NCBI GenBank assembly: GCA_963169105.1
Contig: OY720635.1
Span: forward strand, 132,885,872-132,949,871
Direction of reading: 5' to 3'
From: Ceriagrion tenellum
Taxonomy: Eukaryota > Arthropoda > Insecta > Odonata > Coenagrionidae
Length of the DNA: 64,000 bases
In this document: positions 12,584 to 24,000 of the stretch, one piece after another
Numbering within the stretch: the stretch's first letter is position 1
Layout: the number at the start of each line of letters is the position of its first letter
The notes under the pieces: model-generated
The model's database searches: none
The model's input: the letters and a program-made list of their open reading frames with translations, nothing else
Told to the model about the DNA's origin: nothing
Position numbers and translations under genes: made by a program

Positions 12584-15500
12584 TTTAGCATAGATGGTAG
12601 GCAAGAGAGTAGGTCAGTTAGTGGGGGCGAAATCAGTGCTTTTCCGGAAAGTCAGATAATAAAGAGTACACAAAGCTTAGTGCCTAGGAAAATCTTAATA
12701 GATAACAATAAATTAGAATTATTTAGGGAAGAGAGTAGGTCAAATAGTGGACCATTAAATAACATGCCACTCACCAGGATAGCAAAGAATAACAAGTTGA
12801 CCAGACAACACAGTATAGGTTTATCGGGACGGAAGAAAGCACAGAAAAAGGAAAAACGTACAAATCAAAACAACACCCATGAATTTCCAAACTGTAACTT
12901 TCCCAATAATTTAGAAAACACGAACCCCACAAATACAATAGGCAGACATATTAAAATAGAGGAATTTTCAGTAGTAGTAGTTAATTGTCGTAGTTTAAGA
13001 AGCAAGATACCTGAATTTCATCACCTTATAGAGAGTACTAATTCTGACATAATTATAGGAACTGAAAGTTGGTTAACAAGCGATATTGCTGGTAGTGAAG
13101 TTTTTCCAGTAAATTTTAGGGTATACAGGAGAGATAGAGAGAGTCGACTGGGAGGGGGAGTATTTATCGCAGTTAAGAACACAATAGTCAGCAAAATAGA
13201 AGTGATTCCCCATAATATAATAGAAAGTGTATGGTGTTCCATTCAATGTGCTAATTCGAAAGTAATATATGTTTGTGCCTACTATAGACCACCCCATTCC
13301 GATGTACACTCAGTATTAGAACTCGAGAAACAGATCAGGTCCATTAATTCCCATAGTAACGAACGACAGATAATTGTAGGTGGAGATTTCAATACACCAT
13401 CGATAGATTGGAAAACATGCAGTCATAAGTCTGGAGGTAGGGACAAAGAAATCTGCGAGTCATTGCTTAACCTGTTCGCATCACACGCACTACATCAAAT
13501 AGTAACTTTGCCTAATAGAGGGGAAAATGTTCTCGATTTACTTGCCACAAACATCCCTGAAAAAGTAATTAAAGTTGAAAATATCGATGGAATAAGTGAC
13601 CACAAGGTAGTATACGTAAAATTTTCCCTCAACACTGAAAAAAATTTTAAATTAAAAAGAAAGATTTACCTTTTTAGTAAAGCAGATTTTAACGGATTTA
13701 GGCTTGACTTAAAGACATCTTTTGAAAAATTCGAGAACATTAGCAAAAATAGCAATACAGACAATACATGGAAAGAGTTCCTCCAAATTACACGGTCACT
13801 TGTCAACAGATATATACCTCATAAGTATAAGAGCGAGAATAGGGAACCAAGGTGGTACAACGCGGAGGTTAGAAAATGTTTAAAACGCCAACGAGTTAGC
13901 CATGCGAAACTAAGAAAAATGAAGAAAAATGTAGCTAATAGCGACCTAAAAAATACCATCGAGCATTATAAAATTTGTAAATCAGCCGCAAAAACAGCCC
14001 TTAGAAAAGCGTTTAGCGAATTCAAGAGAAAAGTACTTGGAGAACAACTAGAGGGAAATCCGAAAGCATTTTGGTCATATGTTAGGGAAGTACAGGGAAC
14101 TAAAAAGTCAACGGTTAATTCCTTGAAAAACGATAGAGGCGAAATAGTAACTTCCAGTTTAGATAAGGCAAATTGTTTGAATTACTTTTTTCAGAGTGTT
14201 TTTAATCAACCTATGCATAGTTTCCGCGAAACCATACCAGACCGATTTCAACAACCAATGCCCCCAATCGATATATCTTGTAGCGGAATCGTATCCTTAC
14301 TAAGTAACATTAGCCCGAACAAGTCCTCAGGTCCTGATGAAATTCCAGCTCGTATTTATAAAGAATTAGCTCTCGAAATGGCTCCGTATCTTAAAGTAAT
14401 ATTTAACAAATCCCTCGAAGAACACGCGGTTCCCAAAGACTGGAAGATAGCAAACGTGACCCCAATTTATAAAAGCGGAGATAGGGAACAGACATGTAAT
14501 TATAGACCAATATCATTAACGTCACTATCATGTAAAATTATAGAGCATATAATAGTTACATCAATAATGGGACACCTCGACAGCCAGGATTTATTAATAA
14601 CAAACCAGCATGGGTTCAGAAAAGGACGGTCTTGCGAAACTCAATTAGGTCTTTTTGTGCACGATATTTTAGTTTCCGGAGAAGGTAACGTACAGGTAGA
14701 TGCAGCGTTTCTTGACTTTAGAAAAGCTTTTGACAAGGTTCCCCGCTGTAAGTTACTCGCGAAGTTAGCATCATACGGAATAGACAGTAATATAGTAGGC
14801 TGGATAGGAGATTTCTTACATGAACGCGTTCAAAGGGTGGTATTAGATGGTGTCAGCTCAGGCGAAGTAAAAGTTACATCGGGTGTTCCCCAGGGAAGCG
14901 TGATAGGCCCAATTTTATTTCTTCTGTACGTAAACGACTTAAATAGTGTAGTAAAAAATAGCAAGCTCCGTCTTTTTGCCGATGATGCAGTAGTGTATAA
15001 AGAAATTAGAAATGAAGAGGACAGACAGTGTTTAGCTAAGGATTTAGATGCGATTGATGATTGGTGTGATAGATGGCAACTAGAATTAAATTTTAAGAAA
15101 TGCGCGATTATGAATTTTTGGAAAAAGAATGGCCTTCCCCGGAATAATTATAGCATCAAAGAAAACAAAATATGTAACGTAGAATCAATTAAATACTTAG
15201 GCGTCACCATCAGTGAAGACATGTCATGGGGGAAACACATCAGGGAAATAACTAGTGTAGCAAACCGTAGATTAGGATTCGTAAAAAGGGTTCTAGGCAA
15301 ATGCGATGAGAGAGTCCGAGAAAGAAGCTATTTTACACTTGTCAGGCCTCATTTAGAATATGCCGCTAGTATATGGGATCCCTACGAGGAAGGTATGATA
15401 AAAGAATTAGAGCGCGTGCAAAGGAGATCTGCTAGGTTTGTTAAATGTCGTTATGATAATTGTATTAGTGTTACGAGTTTAATAGAAGAACTAGGATGGG

Positions 15501-16041
15501 AATTACTATCAGAACGCAGGTTAAAATTTAGGTTAAACCTTTTAAGTAAATTCGAAACCGATTTGTTCACAGATGACGTTAGATATATATTAAGAACCCC
15601 TGCGTATTATGCTAGGTTTGACCATATGAACAAGATTAGAGAGATAGATTGTCGTACCGATAGATTTAAAATGTCATTTTTCCCGCGTACCATAAGAGAG
15701 AACAATAGGCAAGTAGCAAAAGGGATAGGTAGGTGAAACATAGTTAGAATAGTCTGTAGTGCATGATGCATGTAATAACTACCAATAATCCCTTCCTTAT
15801 TATGTATATTTTAACCTGTACTATACCGTAGTAACTAATATTCTGTTGTAATGGCTACTGCAATTGCTTGCAATAGCTAATAATCTACTGTAGTAACTGA
15901 TGAACTATGACCCTATTTTCTAGCATGTCTACATTATATATCCTACTTACTTGGCAGTAGTGCATGTTTGGTGATCTTCACCCCCTGCCACACACCCTCG
16001 TGGTGGCTCGCAGGGTATTACGTAGATGTAGATGTAGATGT
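12584..16041 (+). mobile_element. Full-length family A LINE inserted in a B element
   Basis: 3458 bp, flanked by a 7-base duplication AGAATAG (12577-12583 and 16042-16048). It has one long open frame, then a 3' UTR of about 300 bases with a family-specific module at about 15810-15905, the two hairpins, and a GTAGAT tail. The uninterrupted frame suggests a young copy. CR1/Jockey-like by protein pattern; clade not resolved. Confidence 0.9.
12680..15736 (+). CDS. Family A LINE ORF: APE endonuclease plus reverse transcriptase
   Basis: Open frame of about 1018 codons counted from GTG at 12680. It stays open back to the element's first base (12584), and the first ATG is at 12764, so the start is uncertain. 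The N-terminal stretch is basic and Asn-rich. The endonuclease begins near residue 95 (FSVVVVNCRSL, GTESWL, GGGVF, GGDFN, SDHKV). The RT follows with SSGPDEIPA, NYRPISLTS, HGFRKGRSC, FRKAFDKVP, SGVPQGSVIGP and the catalytic FADD near residue 766, and a C-terminal domain ends in FFPRTIRE. The product nicks target DNA and copies its own RNA at the nick. No separate ORF1 is visible. Confidence 0.88.
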   Translation: MPRKILIDNNKLELFREESRSNSGPLNNMPLTRIAKNNKLTRQHSIGLSGRKKAQKKEKRTNQNNTHEFPNCNFPNNLENTNPTNTIGRHIKIEEFSVVVVNCRSLRSKIPEFHHLIESTNSDIIIGTESWLTSDIAGSEVFPVNFRVYRRDRESRLGGGVFIAVKNTIVSKIEVIPHNIIESVWCSIQCANSKVIYVCAYYRPPHSDVHSVLELEKQIRSINSHSNERQIIVGGDFNTPSIDWKTCSHKSGGRDKEICESLLNLFASHALHQIVTLPNRGENVLDLLATNIPEKVIKVENIDGISDHKVVYVKFSLNTEKNFKLKRKIYLFSKADFNGFRLDLKTSFEKFENISKNSNTDNTWKEFLQITRSLVNRYIPHKYKSENREPRWYNAEVRKCLKRQRVSHAKLRKMKKNVANSDLKNTIEHYKICKSAAKTALRKAFSEFKRKVLGEQLEGNPKAFWSYVREVQGTKKSTVNSLKNDRGEIVTSSLDKANCLNYFFQSVFNQPMHSFRETIPDRFQQPMPPIDISCSGIVSLLSNISPNKSSGPDEIPARIYKELALEMAPYLKVIFNKSLEEHAVPKDWKIANVTPIYKSGDREQTCNYRPISLTSLSCKIIEHIIVTSIMGHLDSQDLLITNQHGFRKGRSCETQLGLFVHDILVSGEGNVQVDAAFLDFRKAFDKVPRCKLLAKLASYGIDSNIVGWIGDFLHERVQRVVLDGVSSGEVKVTSGVPQGSVIGPILFLLYVNDLNSVVKNSKLRLFADDAVVYKEIRNEEDRQCLAKDLDAIDDWCDRWQLELNFKKCAIMNFWKKNGLPRNNYSIKENKICNVESIKYLGVTISEDMSWGKHIREITSVANRRLGFVKRVLGKCDERVRERSYFTLVRPHLEYAASIWDPYEEGMIKELERVQRRSARFVKCRYDNCISVTSLIEELGWELLSERRLKFRLNLLSKFETDLFTDDVRYILRTPAYYARFDHMNKIREIDCRTDRFKMSFFPRTIRENNRQVAKGIGR

Positions 16042-16446
16042 AGAATAGGATTTATAACTGAGCGTATTCCCGGAAAGTGTATTCTCATTACAACTAGCTT
16101 TCTTAGGTATATTCCAAGTTAAATTACTGCGATTTTTTAAACTGGCATCTTACTGTTCTCGTAAGACTTAACACTTTCTTGGATATTTTTTCTTTTAAAT
16201 CTTTTTCGCGATGGTACCCGATTCGACCCACTAGCTGACCTACTCTCTGCCCTACCCTCTATCCTAAAAAAGGTCTACAGTGATCGAGTATGCTACTCGC
16301 TACACAGCTAGCTGCCTCTGCCGTGTAATCGACACCAGAACGGTTTAGAGGGTTCTGACATGATCGTATTGCCGGCCGAAGGTCGACGAAGGAGGCTCCA
16401 ATGTCCGTGCAGAAGTGACGCTGCCTCTGGTTTATGCCTTCTGTTC

Positions 16447-17098
16447 GTTAATAGTTTGGCCTCATCTGGAATATGCTGTTGGTGTATGGGATCCATACGA
16501 AGCAGGGTTGATATCAGAGTTAGATTGCGTGCAGCGAATAGGAGGTAAATTTGTGAAACGATGCCACGATAAGTTTGCTAGTGTGTCTGGACTGTTAGAA
16601 GAATTAGGATGGGAATCGCTATCACAGCGTAGCTTAAATTGTAGGCTTAACCTCCCAACTAAATTTCAGGAAAATAATTTCTCTGACGACTTGAAAAACA
16701 TACTATTAACCCTCTCGTACTACGGCAGATTAGATCGTGCCAATAAAATTAGAGAGATAGATTCTAGAACCAATAGGTATAAAATGTCATTTTTTCCGCG
16801 TACCATTCGGGACCATAACAGCTGTGACCGTCGTCATGAATAGTTCGAATAGTGACAATAGGCAGACAGTAGATCTTTCTCTTTATATTCTCTACGTTCT
16901 TATTTATGTGGCATGTTGGAACGATTGGCGATAGAATGTTTCTTGGTTACTAGATTTTAATGGGCGCGTTGCATGTGTGGTACGCTGGTTTCAATGTAGT
17001 TTCGGTGTTCTGCCGTAAAATTAATGCATGCCTGGTGTGGAAGCACCCCCTGCCACACACCCTTTGGGTGGCTTGCAGTGTATGACGTAGACGTAGAT
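16447..17098 (+). mobile_element. Family B LINE 3' end
   Basis: Matches B from the RPHLEYAV coding region through the 3' UTR, hairpins and GTAGAC/GTAGAT tail. The coding part is frameshifted. About 30 unassigned bases separate it from the B 5' terminus that ends at 16416. Confidence 0.85.
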
Positions 17099-17100
17099 GT

Positions 17101-17175
17101 GCATCTACGAAATACCATGCAAGCTCCCACTAGGGCGTGTGACACGGTGTGATTCCACACCAGGAATGCAGCTCT
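17101..17175 (-). mobile_element. Family D LINE/retroposon 3' end fragment
   Basis: Reversed 3' terminus with CATCTACG, then a hairpin module of different sequence from A and B. Its upstream hairpin GGTGTG/CACACC is perfect. Related to 48392-48480. Only the end is present. Confidence 0.55.
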
Positions 17176-17528
17176 CGTCCCAGTCCAAAATACGCTGAAT
17201 ACTTAAAAGTTATAGACTAATGAATCCAAAATTTAATTGGTATACCGTGCATGTTTTTGAATGGGTATGCACATTTTCACGAGCAATATTGTTCTGGATA
17301 AGACATACAGAAAACGCGATTCAAATCTTTGAGTTTTCTTTGCCAAGCCGTTGGTATGGGATTGAGCGAATACGTCGTATAACTCATCATTCTATTCTCG
17401 TGGTAATATGAAGCAAAATAACTCCCTAAAAGGCGTGTGCAGCTGAGCATATACCATAAGGATACGGGAGAGATCGGAAGGAAGCGATTGTGATATCCGT
17501 TTAAGTCAAGTGACGCATGGTAGGGGGC
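17176..17528. other. Upstream flank of SPH2
   Basis: No coding or repeat signal recognised between the family D fragment and the promoter repeats. Confidence 0.5.
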
Positions 17529-17670
17529 ACCACCTTGGAACTTGCATTCCCATCAAGTATCCTTCTCCCTTCCTCTCTCACCACCCCACCTCCTCTTCTG
17601 CGTCTTCAAACTTCTAAACCCTCTGGCCTACACCAAAATAAGCCTTGTTCTCCCATTCAATCGGTTTTGT
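17529..17670 (+). promoter_or_regulatory. Distal duplicate of the SPH2 core promoter
   Basis: About 140 bases repeated at 17798-17935, offset 269 bases. It shares CACCTTGGAACT, the pyrimidine-rich CCACCCCACCTCCTCTT block and AAGCCTTGTTCTCCCAT. The TATA position reads AAAATAAG (17635-17642) instead of AATATAAG, so this copy may be weakened. Confidence 0.6.
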
Positions 17671-17797
17671 TAAGCAAGGGAAATTTCAGAGGCGGGTAGT
17701 GAAAGGGAACTGGGAAATATTCCCCCACTGGGAAATGAATCCAACGGAATGCGCACTATGCTAGGACCTCGGCCTTCAGTGTAAAGGGACAGATCTC

Positions 17798-17935
17798 ACC
17801 ACCTTGGAACTAGCATTCCCCGCAAGTGCCCAACTCCCTCCACCCCACCTCCTCTTATGCCTCTTCAAACTCTCAAACCCTCCTGACCGACACCAATATA
17901 AGCCTTGTTCTCCCATCCCTTCGGTCATTCGCTTC
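17798..17935 (+). promoter_or_regulatory. SPH2 core promoter with TATA box
   Basis: TATA element AATATAAG at 17895-17902, in the context CACCAATATAAGCC, which is also present before SPH3 (35089). A TCATTC initiator-like motif lies about 30 bases downstream. The SPH2 ATG is at 18064, so a leader of about 135 bases would follow. Confidence 0.65.
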
Positions 17936-18063
17936 CTTGGCCGGACACGAGTCGCAGTGCGTAGACCTTCTTTCTTATGCTGAGTTGTCGTCTTATATTT
18001 TATACGGATATTTGTCATTTGTCATGCTTCCTTCTATTGAAATTCAGTTGAAAATTGGCGAAA

Positions 18064-21000
18064 ATGGCAGCGAGTATGCGCGACGCTTGCCGTTTCCTGG
18101 CCATTGCAGCCGTGTTGGTGCTCTCTGCGGGATCAATTGACCACAATGAAGTCGTACCGGTCGATGGCGATTGCAAGTGTCTTCCTTACTATCAGTGTGA
18201 TAATGGAACGGTCATCGAAGATGGAGCCACACTCATTGACATCAGGTGAGAATCTCAACTTCAACATGGGCATGGTTGGTGTGTAATGTTACGTGTAGAT
18301 AAAGCCTTTATCGTAGTTTAATTGGTAGATCCAGTAGGAACGTTCAGTGTGATTGAAACTTGAGTATTAATTGAGGGTGCTTTCATTGACAGCAGCATTA
18401 ATATCCTGCAAGCTGCCTCGTGGTTTTGCCTGCCACTGTTAGAAGAATTAGGATGAGAATCGCTATCACAGCGTAGATTAAATTATAGGTTTAACCTCCT
18501 AACTAAATTTCAGGAAAATCATTTCTCTGACGATGCGAAAAACATACTATTTACCCCTTCGTACTACGGCAGATTAGATCGCGCCAATAGAATTAGAGCT
18601 AGATTGTAAAACCGATAGGCATAAAATGTTATTTTTTTCCGCGTACCATTCGGGACCATAACAGCTGTGATCGTCGTCATGAATAGTTCGAATTAAGACA
18701 ATAGGCAGACGGTAAATCTATTTATTTATATTCTCTACGTTCTTATTAATGCATGATGTTTTGAATATGTAGTAGTAGTCTTTGTATCCCTTGCACGTTG
18801 GAACGATTGACGATAGGATGTTTCTTAATTAGTAGATAGTTAATTGCTTGTGTGGTACGCTGGTTTCAATGTAGTTCGGTGTTCTATCGTATCATTCATG
18901 CATGCCTGGTGTAGAAGCACCCCTTGCCACACACCCTTTGGGTGGCTCTCAGGGTGTGACGTAGATGTAGATGGGTCTTCGGAGGGTGAGATGTTACCAA
19001 CATGCATAACGCGACATACTGTCGAAGTCGATATTTATCGTAAAGTTATGCAACGTTATAAGTATATCACCAAAGTAATTTCTTTCTGTGCGCACGCCCT
19101 AGAATCGAGAACGCTCGCAGGGAGTGGAGCGGATGCAGAGACGGTTCGAGCACGACTGGTGAGGAGTTACCTATAAGATACGCCATCTGAGTAGTTTTCA
19201 GAGTGCCGCATGGATATATGTAATTCCTCACTTTTTATTCACTGACATTGCAGGCATGGTAGTTGAAGTATCGCCAATGATTAGCAATAAGCTACATATA
19301 CATCTACGTAATACCTTGCGAACCACCACGAGGGTGTGTGGCAGGGGGTGAAGATCACCAAACATGCACTATTGACATGTAACTAGGATATTTAATGGAG
19401 ACATGCTAGAGAATAGGGTCACATACAGCTAGATGGTTAGTATCTACATAATAAGAAAGGGATTATTGGTTGTCATTACATGAATCATGCACTAGACTAG
19501 GCTAGCTAAAAGATAGGTGGATTTATATTCACCTGGCGTGTTGGGAAACTGAACGATAACAGGTGCTAAGCGAGATTTTATTCAGCGAAGATGAAATTAA
19601 TTTACTGGGCAAACTTTTCGTTACCTTGGAATTAACCCCTCGGCATCGAAAATAATGGAAAAGATAAATTGAGTACAAGACTGTTTTAGCACAATTGTTG
19701 AACCACGATTGCAATTTTCCATCAATGGTAAATTTTGCCGCTGCATTATAGATTGTTTCATTCATCCGTCTCAAAAGGGCTGAGCTGTTAATTTGTTATC
19801 TGCTGATTGGCATTTGAGGCATGGCATTTGACAAAGTATTTTGCGGGGTTGCTAATAAGCTTGGTGAATCATTATTCCCTCTGCGAAAGCTTGGGAACGC
19901 AGCACTATTTCATTGCAAATACAATTGGTGTGTTGATGAAGGTAAAATTTAGTATAGAAATTTATAATTGTCGTTAGGTACATCTACATCTACGTGATAC
20001 CCTGCGAGCCACCACGAGGGTGTGTGGCAGGGGGTGAAGATCCTCAAACATTCACTATTGACTTGCAACTAGGATATTTAATGAAGGCATGCTAGATAAT
20101 GGGGTCACATGCAGCTAGATGGTTAGTATCTACAAATAAAGAAAGGGGTTACTGGTTGCTTTAACATGCGTCATGCACTACAGACTACTCTAACTATATA
20201 TCACCTACCTATCCCTTTGCTACGCTGCCTATTGTTCTCTCTTATAGCACGAGGGAAAAATGACATTTTAAATCTAGCGGTACGACATTCTCTCTCTTAT
20301 TTTGTTAATATGATCAAACCTAGCATAATACGCAGGGGTTCTCAATATATATATCTGACGTCTTCTATGAACAACTCTGTTTCGAATTTACTTATAAGGT
20401 TTAACCTAAATTTTAACCTGCGTTCTGATAGTAATTCCCATCCGAGTTCTTCTATTAAACTCGTAACACTTATACAATTATCATAACGACCTTTAACAAA
20501 CACAGATCATCTCCCTTGCACGCGCTCTAATTCTTTTATCATACCTGCCTCGTACGGATCCCATATACTAGCGGCATATTCTAAATGAGGCCTGACAAGT
20601 GTAAAATAGCTTCTTTCTCGTACTCCCTCATCGCATTTTCCTAGGACCCTTTTTAAGAATCCTAATCTACGGTTTGCTACACTAGTTATTTCCCTGATGT
20701 GTTTCCCCCATGACATGTCTTCAGTGATGGTGACGCCTAAGTATTTAATTGAATCTACATTACATATTTTGTTTTCTTTGATGCAATAATTATTCCGGGG
20801 AAGGCCATTCTTTTTCCAAAAAGACATAATCGCGCATTTCTTCAAATTTAATTCTAGTTGCCATCTATCACACCAATCATCAATCGTATCTAAATCCTTA
20901 GCTAAAAACTGGATGTTCTCTTCATTTCTAATTTCCTTACACACTACTGCATCATCGGCAAAAAGACGGAGCTCTATAACTGGGTATACTCTCCAAGCTC

Positions 21001-24000
21001 AATGAGGATAGAAAGGAAACTATATGCCGGAGTATAAAAGATTCATCTCACGCTTTCGCTGCACTACGATTTCATTGAATGAATGTTAATTTATATTACA
21101 GATTATGAAATATTTTTTCGTTCTTTCGTATCGCAGGATGAAACATGAACACTGCGAGAATTACTTGGACGTATGCTGTAAGGTTCCCCGTGAAGAAAAA
21201 CCAGATGACAAGGAAAAGGTGCATTATGGAGAAATTCCAGAATGGGGCAGCTGCGGTGTTCGTCACCCCAAAGGCGTGGAGTTCCAAATCACCGGGGATA
21301 AGGATGGCGAAGCACAATTCGGAGAGTTCCCCTGGATGGCTGCCGTTCTGCTTTCACGTGAGGCGGCGGAGCACGGGACAGACGCATCCGAAGAGAAGCC
21401 AACGGAAGCCACGCAAATGGAGCTCATCCTGAAGTACCTGTGCGGAGGTGCCCTCGTCCACCCGCATGTTGTGCTGACCGCGGCTCACTGCGTCGAAAGG
21501 TAAAAATGATTCAATGTCTCGAAAAATTCTGCCTTAAGGTGGGAGACTTCAGTTTTCAATCAGAAGCTAAAAGGTACATAACATATCAAGACTGTTCAAT
21601 TATTATTTCATCAAATAAGCAATGCCACTACATCCAAATCTACGTCATACCCTGCAAGACACCCAAAGGGTGTGTGGCAGGGGATGCTTCCACACCAAAC
21701 ATGCAGGTTTGGCACGGTGATTAGGGCAAAAGTTTTAGTGAGTCAATCTTCTAAGTTTTACAAATTAATTATAGAATGTGAAACTTGATTCGGCAGTTAT
21801 ATCGTCTTCAGGTAAACTGACGAGGTAAACGACTGAATTCTTGCCGAATATCTACATCTACGTAATACCCTGCGAGCCTCCTCGAGGGTGTGTGGCAGGG
21901 GGTGAAGATCACCAAACATGCACTACTGACATGCAAGTAGGATATTTAAGGGAGACGTGCTAGAGAACAGGGTCACTGCAGCTACATGGTTAGTATCTAC
22001 ATATAAGAAAGGGATTACAGGTTATTATTACATGCATCATGCACTGCAGACTACTCTTACTATATTTCACCTACCTATCCCTTTGCTACGCTGCCTTTTG
22101 TTCTCTCTTATGGTACGCGGGAAAAATGAATTTGAAATCTATCGGTACGACAAACTATCTCTCTAATCTTGTTAATATGATCAAACCTAGCATAATGCGC
22201 ATATCTAACGTCATCTGTGAACAAATCGGTTTCGAATATACTTGAAAGGTTGAACCTAAATTTGAACCTGCGTCATGATAGTAATTCCCATCCTAGTTCT
22301 GCTATTAAATTCGTAACACTTATACAATTATCACAACGGCCTTTAACAAATCTAGCGGATCTCCTTTGCACACGCTCTAATTCTTTCATCTAACCTTCCT
22401 CGTGCGGATCTCATATCCTTGCGGCATATTCTAAATGGGGCCTGACAAGTGTAAAAGAGTTTCTTTCTAGTACTCTCTCATCGCATTTGTCAAGATAGTC
22501 GTACATTCCTTAAATAATTTTGTAGACGTTTAAGTTGGAATTGTTAAAACTTTTGCCCCATCTATCTTGCCAAAACTTGTAGCATTGCTTATTGGGGAAA
22601 AATGAATTGAACAGTCTTGAGCTCTTATGTACCACTTAGCGTATACGTCAAAAATACAGAGGACGAGGGAAAAAACCGGGAGGATTCTCTCTGACCAGAC
22701 CGATCCTGCCTATTTACCGGTGTAACACTTAAAGAAATCAGTTTCGGATCTCCTGTTATTTCAGACCTTCTTTAAACCCATGTATTGAATATTGAGGTGA
22801 AAACACAACGTCCATGCATCAAAGCTTTTTTTGCCACTAGGTTCAAATGTCTCCTAAGTACCGAACAGTATTAGTTGATACTCCTAAGTAACTATTGATG
22901 AGCGATAACTGAAACGCCGTACACCAATGAAATCTTGCCACACTATCTTTTTGGGTGCGTACTTCTTGAAATTATTGGCTCATTTAAATTAAGGGAGGTC
23001 AGAAAATATGTTCTGCCCTTAGTATATATGTTTATGAATGTGCTAATGGATAAGCATAATTTCAGTTTTTGTGACTAAAAACACTTAATATTAATGCATA
23101 CACCCCAAAATGGGAAAAAGTACTCTATATTATTTAATTTTCTTCCCAAATATTGTGCTTGAACCTTTAATTAAGGAAGGAATGTCAGAAAAAAGCACTT
23201 CAAGAGCACATTACATTACTCCAATAAGTGTATTGCGGAAAAATAACCATGACAAGGAAAATTCAGGTTTACATTAGCAAGTTTAAGTTTTGCTCGCTGC
23301 TAATTATCTTGTATATGCCTCCGGTTGGCCTAGACCGATTGTTCGACGATTTGGCAACGATTATTCGTGTTTATCAAGAAACGTCAAAACTCTCCAACGC
23401 TTCACGTTTTTTAATCCTTAATAGCCACATCGGTGAGAGAGTTATCATCAGAGTGGGAGAATGGGATTCTCAGACGACAAAGGAAATTTACCCCAATCAG
23501 GACAGGGAGGTGTCGGAGATTTTAATCCACCACTACTACAAGAACAGCAGTCTATTCAACGACGTGGCCCTACTTTTCTTCGTCGAGCCAATAAAACCAG
23601 CGAAGCACATTGGAATCGTCTGTCTTCCCAAGAAGGACCAGTTGCCTCCTGCCACAACCAGGTGCTTCGCCAGTGGGTGGGGAATGACCAATTTCTGTAA
23701 GTATTCATTACAGAGTCTCTCGGGTATAACTGATGTCACATTACAGAGAGCATAGAGATACCACATAGATGTAGATGTTGCGTCATTTTTCCCAGCTGTT
23801 AGCTGCCATTAGCAGTTGTTTTAACCCGTGTTTTTGTCGTCCTCTGCGGCGGCAGGGCATATTCCTTGCCCGCCAGCCCAGGGTTGCGGGTTCGAGTCCC
23901 GCCTGGGTGGATTTTTCTCCATCCAGGACATGGTTGATAGTGTGACGTAAAATGATATATATGTGAGGGCTCGACAGTACTGATATTGCTTAAATAAGAC

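Larger units (their letters stand above)
10866..16416 (-). mobile_element. Family B LINE with intact 5' terminus, internally deleted and split by A insertion
   Basis: Two parts of one B copy on the - strand: 10866-12583 (tail, part of RT, endonuclease) and 16042-16416 (5' leader). They are separated by the family A element at 12584-16041. Inner deletions lie near 11000-11010 and near 11449, where the RT middle is gone. Read on the - strand, its 5' end is TGCACGGACATTGG, the same first bases as the full B copy at 50329, which fixes the true start of the family. Confidence 0.8.
21573..22633. repeat. Inverted repeat in SPH2 intron 2, interrupted by LINEs
   Basis: The left arm (21573-21626 plus 21707-21750) is the reverse complement of the right arm (about 22537-22633). 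Shared blocks include GACTGTTCAAT, AAGCAATGC and GGGCAAAAGTTTTA. A B fragment sits inside the left arm and an A fragment inside the loop, so the palindrome is older than both. Confidence 0.65.

Noticed and set aside
16042..17098. 5' inversion (twin priming) of a single B element
   Set aside because: The inverted part rejoins the B copy at 10866-12583 once the nested A is removed, so it belongs to that copy. The + strand part is a separate fragment.
23878..23910. Functional tRNA gene
   Set aside because: Only a T-arm-like segment is present; no acceptor stem, D-arm or anticodon arm could be drawn.
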